Origin: Ruminococcaceae bacterium UBA7147
GTDB taxonomy: Bacteria > Bacillota > Clostridia > Oscillospirales > Acutalibacteraceae
Direction of reading: 5' to 3'
Assembly (NCBI GenBank): GCA_002491825.1
Contig: DKWR01000004.1
Span: 1-15,823 of the forward strand
Length of the DNA: 15,823 nt
Of the stretch, positions 13,728-15,823 are shown one piece after another. The notes beneath the pieces are model-generated. The model was not told the DNA's origin, searched no databases, and worked only from the letters and a program-made list of their open reading frames with translations. The number at the start of each line of letters is the position of its first letter. The stretch's first letter is position 1. The position numbers were made by a program, and so were the translations under genes.

Positions 13728-14387
13728 TCAGCTTTTGATTTTTTCTGAAAAAGCTGAAAAAGAACTCCCTAACTTCTGAATAAGCGACGCTGACAAAAAC
13801 GCAATATCAATAAATAAAATCAGCCAAAGAATTGATAGGTGCAGCGGCTGTTCGTAAATGCACAGGAAAGGATAAGGACCGTCAATAACGTAAAGCAGAT
13901 TCAGAATTACGGCTGCAACAGCGTAAATAAAGGTGGGAATTGTTGCGGCAAATGATAAGCCGACGTCGTATTTTGTACCGCCCTCAAAAAGCACGAACGA
14001 GATAAGTGAAAGCAGAGGACAGGAAAAGTGAAAGTAAAGGAAGTCGCCGTTGAACAGCATATATTCATATCCTCCCTCACCGAAAACGGGAGCAAAAATT
14101 GTGACAACCACAACAAAAGTGACGTTCAGACAGCAAACGGAAATGTATTTCAGCGTCCTAATGGGCTTTGGTATATCGGGTTTTTTTGGCGAAAACAGTG
14201 AACGAGCCGTAAAAAATGCAAAAACTATGCATACAGTCAGGGCAAAAATATTGCTGTCGGTAGTGTAGAAACTGAACATTTCAAGCCCTGTACCGCCTGC
14301 ACAGATTGCAGTCCCGATTATCTCAAGAACAATTATGATTACGTTTATGATAAGCGACATCGTAAGCCTGAAATTCCTATTCCTCAC
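13728..14387 (-). CDS. Multi-pass membrane protein, possibly Pr6Pr-like
   Basis: This 219-residue protein has about six hydrophobic segments: LIINVIIIVLEIIGTAI, then the region around NIFALTVCIVFAFF, VTFVVVVTIFAPV, FSCPLLSLISFVLF, IYAVAAVILNLLYV and LWLILFIDIAFLSA. It has no signal peptide beyond the first segment. The motif FYTTDSNIFALTV after the first segment and the FHFSCPLLS stretch are reminiscent of Pr6Pr-type or FAR-17a/AIG1-type integral membrane families; this is a weak match made from memory and the function is unknown. The GTG start at 14385-14387 is preceded by AAGGGCAGG; an ATG ten codons in (14360) is the alternative. It stands alone between terminators on both sides. Confidence 0.7.
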   Translation of the reverse strand: MRNRNFRLTMSLIINVIIIVLEIIGTAICAGGTGLEMFSFYTTDSNIFALTVCIVFAFFTARSLFSPKKPDIPKPIRTLKYISVCCLNVTFVVVVTIFAPVFGEGGYEYMLFNGDFLYFHFSCPLLSLISFVLFEGGTKYDVGLSFAATIPTFIYAVAAVILNLLYVIDGPYPFLCIYEQPLHLSILWLILFIDIAFLSASLIQKLGSSFSAFSEKIKS

Positions 14388-14420
14388 AACAAAAACCTGC
14401 CCTTTTGAATCATTAATTTT

Positions 14421-14426
14421 ATTATA
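14421..14426 (-). promoter_or_regulatory. Possible -10 box of the membrane-protein gene
   Basis: On the minus strand a perfect TATAAT lies about 34 bases before the GTG at 14387. No good -35 hexamer is seen at 16-18 bases, so the promoter is uncertain. It fits the position between the upstream terminator and the gene. Confidence 0.35.
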
Positions 14427-14463
14427 AGCAGATTTTGATTTTTAATTAGTTTAAAAATATGGA

Positions 14464-14506
14464 ATGAAAATACAACAAAACAGACACCCTGACGATGCCT
14501 GTTTTG
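14464..14506 (-). terminator. Terminator of the ECF/radical SAM operon
   Basis: An 11-bp stem pairs 14476-14486 with 14496-14506 (CAAAACAG / CTGTTTTG core, one G-U). On the minus strand TTGTATTTTCATT follows. It lies 27 bases after the radical SAM stop codon. Confidence 0.78.
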
Positions 14507-14532
14507 AAAATGGGAAATATGGTGATGTGTTG

Positions 14533-15159
14533 TTAGTTGTCTGATGAGTTGTCGTACTTTCTGACACGCAGAGGAATGTTCAGTCTATCTGCAATTTTTT
14601 TGCATTTTTCAACCTCTTCTTCGCCGATTACGTCAACAACCGAGAGTGCGACGTTTTCGGTGAGTGCTCTGCACTTTTTTGCAAAGTCGAGCATTTCGTC
14701 AAAGGATTTAATGCCAAATTTCGGACGGACAGTTTTGAGATAATCCTCCTTGTTTGAACAGTTAAGGCTGATTGAAACAGCGTCAACGTTACTGCAAAGC
14801 TCAGCTGAAATATCTCTGCCGTTTACAAGACTTCCGAGTCCGTTTGTATTAACTCTGATTTTTATATCAAGCTTACTGCGAATGTACTGTGCGGTTTTCA
14901 CGAGCACGTCAAAAGAATTTGTCGGTTCGCCGTAGCCGCAGAAAATTATTTCGTTATATCCCGTGAAATCAAATGCGTCAATTGCGGCTTTGACCTCCTC
15001 AAAGCTCGGATTGTGATTGAGCCAGAGGTTAGTTGCGTCGCCGATTGCGTCCTTTTTACTGCGAATGCAGAATGTGCAGGCACAAGGACATTTGTTTGTT
15101 ATGTTAAGATAAACCTTGTCCTTGTAGACATAAAGTATTTCTTCGCTTGTGTTTGCCAT
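14533..15159 (-). CDS. Short radical SAM protein, TatD-associated type
   Basis: This 208-residue protein opens with YVYKDKVYLNITNKC and a CxxxCxxC cluster at Cys24, Cys28 and Cys31 (in CPCACTFCIR), which binds the SAM-cleaving [4Fe-4S] centre. An extra Cys lies at position 26. FCGYGEPT at about 73-80 is the SAM-amine contact motif, and RVNTNGLG follows in the fourth strand. It is shorter than most radical SAM enzymes and has no auxiliary cluster domain. The N-terminal sequence and length match what I recall for TatD-linked radical SAM proteins, but no TatD nuclease is in this window. GAGGTGATTGT before the ATG (15157-15159) overlaps the end of the ECF gene, with only four bases between stop and start. 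The reaction is unknown. Confidence 0.85.
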   Translation of the reverse strand: MANTSEEILYVYKDKVYLNITNKCPCACTFCIRSKKDAIGDATNLWLNHNPSFEEVKAAIDAFDFTGYNEIIFCGYGEPTNSFDVLVKTAQYIRSKLDIKIRVNTNGLGSLVNGRDISAELCSNVDAVSISLNCSNKEDYLKTVRPKFGIKSFDEMLDFAKKCRALTENVALSVVDVIGEEEVEKCKKIADRLNIPLRVRKYDNSSDN

Positions 15160-15163
15160 ACAA

Positions 15164-15730
15164 TCACCTCAAAACTCTGGGGAGCATTTTCTGCTTGAAT
15201 TTAATTGCGTCAAGACCTGCGCCTAATGCAATGAAGATGAGTGCACCGACGCCGGGCTGGAGCCACCATGTTGCAAGCTCGCCGATTGCAGCTGCCCAGC
15301 CGTACATAAGACCGTTTGCAATGAAGTAACCGCCGACAGTAACCATTGTTGTGGGAATCAGCATAAGAAGGTTGGGAATGCTGATGATTTTGTCACCCTT
15401 GCCGTGCTTTTTAAGCATCATTGCGCAGAGTACAAAAGGAACGGCGTTGAAAGCCTTGATGATTGCCGTAGGAATTGCCCACTGCGGATAGCCTGCAATT
15501 AAGTCGGCAAGTGCACCGCCGATTGATGCGGCAATAATTCCGAAAGGTCCGGGAAGAATGCTTGCGCCGAGGTAAATCATTGAATCGCCTGCGTGTGAGT
15601 AACCGAGGGGAGAGGGGATTTTAATAAATGCAGTCGTAACCGTTACAAGAGCCGCAAACATAGCGGTCATTGTAATCAGCTTTACGTTTACATTTGAGCC
15701 TGTTTTTGTTTTTACATTCTGATTGTTCAT
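15164..15730 (-). CDS. ECF transporter S component
   Basis: This 188-residue membrane protein is a substrate-binding S component of an energy-coupling factor importer. A short polar N-terminus (about 1-17) is followed by roughly six hydrophobic segments. Key stretches are MTAMFAALVTVTTAFI, a loop with HAGDSMIYLGASILPGP, GIIAASIGGALADLIAGYP and an amphipathic IPTAIIKAFNAVPFVL. GDSMIYL and the ADL after AASIGG are shared by an uncharacterised S-component group (TIGR04002-like by memory). It would need the shared EcfA/EcfT module, which is not in this window, and brings in a vitamin- or cofactor-like compound that cannot be named. AAGGAGG lies before the ATG at 15728-15730. It is coupled to the radical SAM gene. 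Confidence 0.88.
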   Translation of the reverse strand: MNNQNVKTKTGSNVNVKLITMTAMFAALVTVTTAFIKIPSPLGYSHAGDSMIYLGASILPGPFGIIAASIGGALADLIAGYPQWAIPTAIIKAFNAVPFVLCAMMLKKHGKGDKIISIPNLLMLIPTTMVTVGGYFIANGLMYGWAAAIGELATWWLQPGVGALIFIALGAGLDAIKFKQKMLPRVLR

Positions 15731-15751
15731 ACTTTTTCCTCCTTAATTTTT

Positions 15752-15823
15752 AGGAACCACTGAATAAATCACGCAGAAAGCTGTTTGCACATCTTGCTAG
15801 CATATTTTCCGTCAGCTTGCCCA
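15752..15823 (-). mobile_element. Putative insertion sequence end with transposase C-terminal fragment
   Basis: On the minus strand an open frame enters from the window edge and ends with TGA at 15769-15771. It encodes 17 residues, GQADGKYASKMCKQLSA, which look like the basic helical tail of a transposase. About 16 bases further, GGTTCC (15752-15757 region, TTTATTCAGTGGTTCC) would be the outer end of the element. The segment is less AT-rich than other intergenic DNA here. It stops about 9 bases before the AAGGAGG of the ECF gene. Identity is inferred from a short stretch; only the edge is visible. Confidence 0.35.

Overview
The window reads as ordinary chromosome of a Gram-positive anaerobe, most likely a Clostridia member of the Ruminococcaceae/Oscillospiraceae type. 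The evidence is AGGAGG-type ribosome binding sites, consensus sigma-A promoters, a tRNA-Phe T-box ahead of pheST, an IreB (UPF0297) protein, a YtrA-type GntR/ABC operon, and a TatD-associated-type radical SAM protein beside an ECF S component. Composition is even throughout. No tRNA, rRNA, CRISPR array or prophage is visible. Taxonomy and family names are from memory of the families; no search was run.

Layout. Positions 1-269 are AT-rich, with a short degenerate repeat and the rmuC terminator. Two minus-strand genes follow: a three-S1-domain RNA-binding protein (1604-2524) and rmuC (270-1520), which has its own consensus promoter. Divergently, a plus-strand cluster encodes a cyclophilin lipoprotein (2703-3731), a HAD phosphatase (3773-4618) and a DUF4180 protein (4649-5011). 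It ends at a strong bidirectional hairpin (5046-5080). On the far side of that hairpin lies a minus-strand pair: ireB (5431-5676) under a near-perfect promoter, then an unrecognised 101-residue protein (5109-5414).

The centre is the minus-strand pheS-pheT operon (5824-9263). It is preceded by a T-box leader (about 9282-9534) whose Stem I can be paired base by base, giving a UUC (Phe) specifier. Its promoter lies back to back with that of a plus-strand operon: YtrA-type GntR regulator, ABC ATPase, large permease with a long hydrophilic C-terminal region, and a prolyl-tRNA editing-type deacylase (9720-13567). The shared intergenic region holds three palindromes that are good operator candidates.

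The right part carries minus-strand genes: a hydrophobic membrane protein (13728-14387), then a translationally coupled pair of ECF S component (15164-15730) and short radical SAM protein (14533-15159). The last about 70 bases look like the end of an insertion sequence, with a short transposase-like C-terminal frame, lying just upstream of the ECF gene's ribosome binding site.

No clearly new defence or mobile system is visible. The points most worth checking are the editing enzyme in the GntR/ABC operon, the palindromes in the divergent promoter region, the unknown partner of IreB, and the putative IS end beside the ECF gene.
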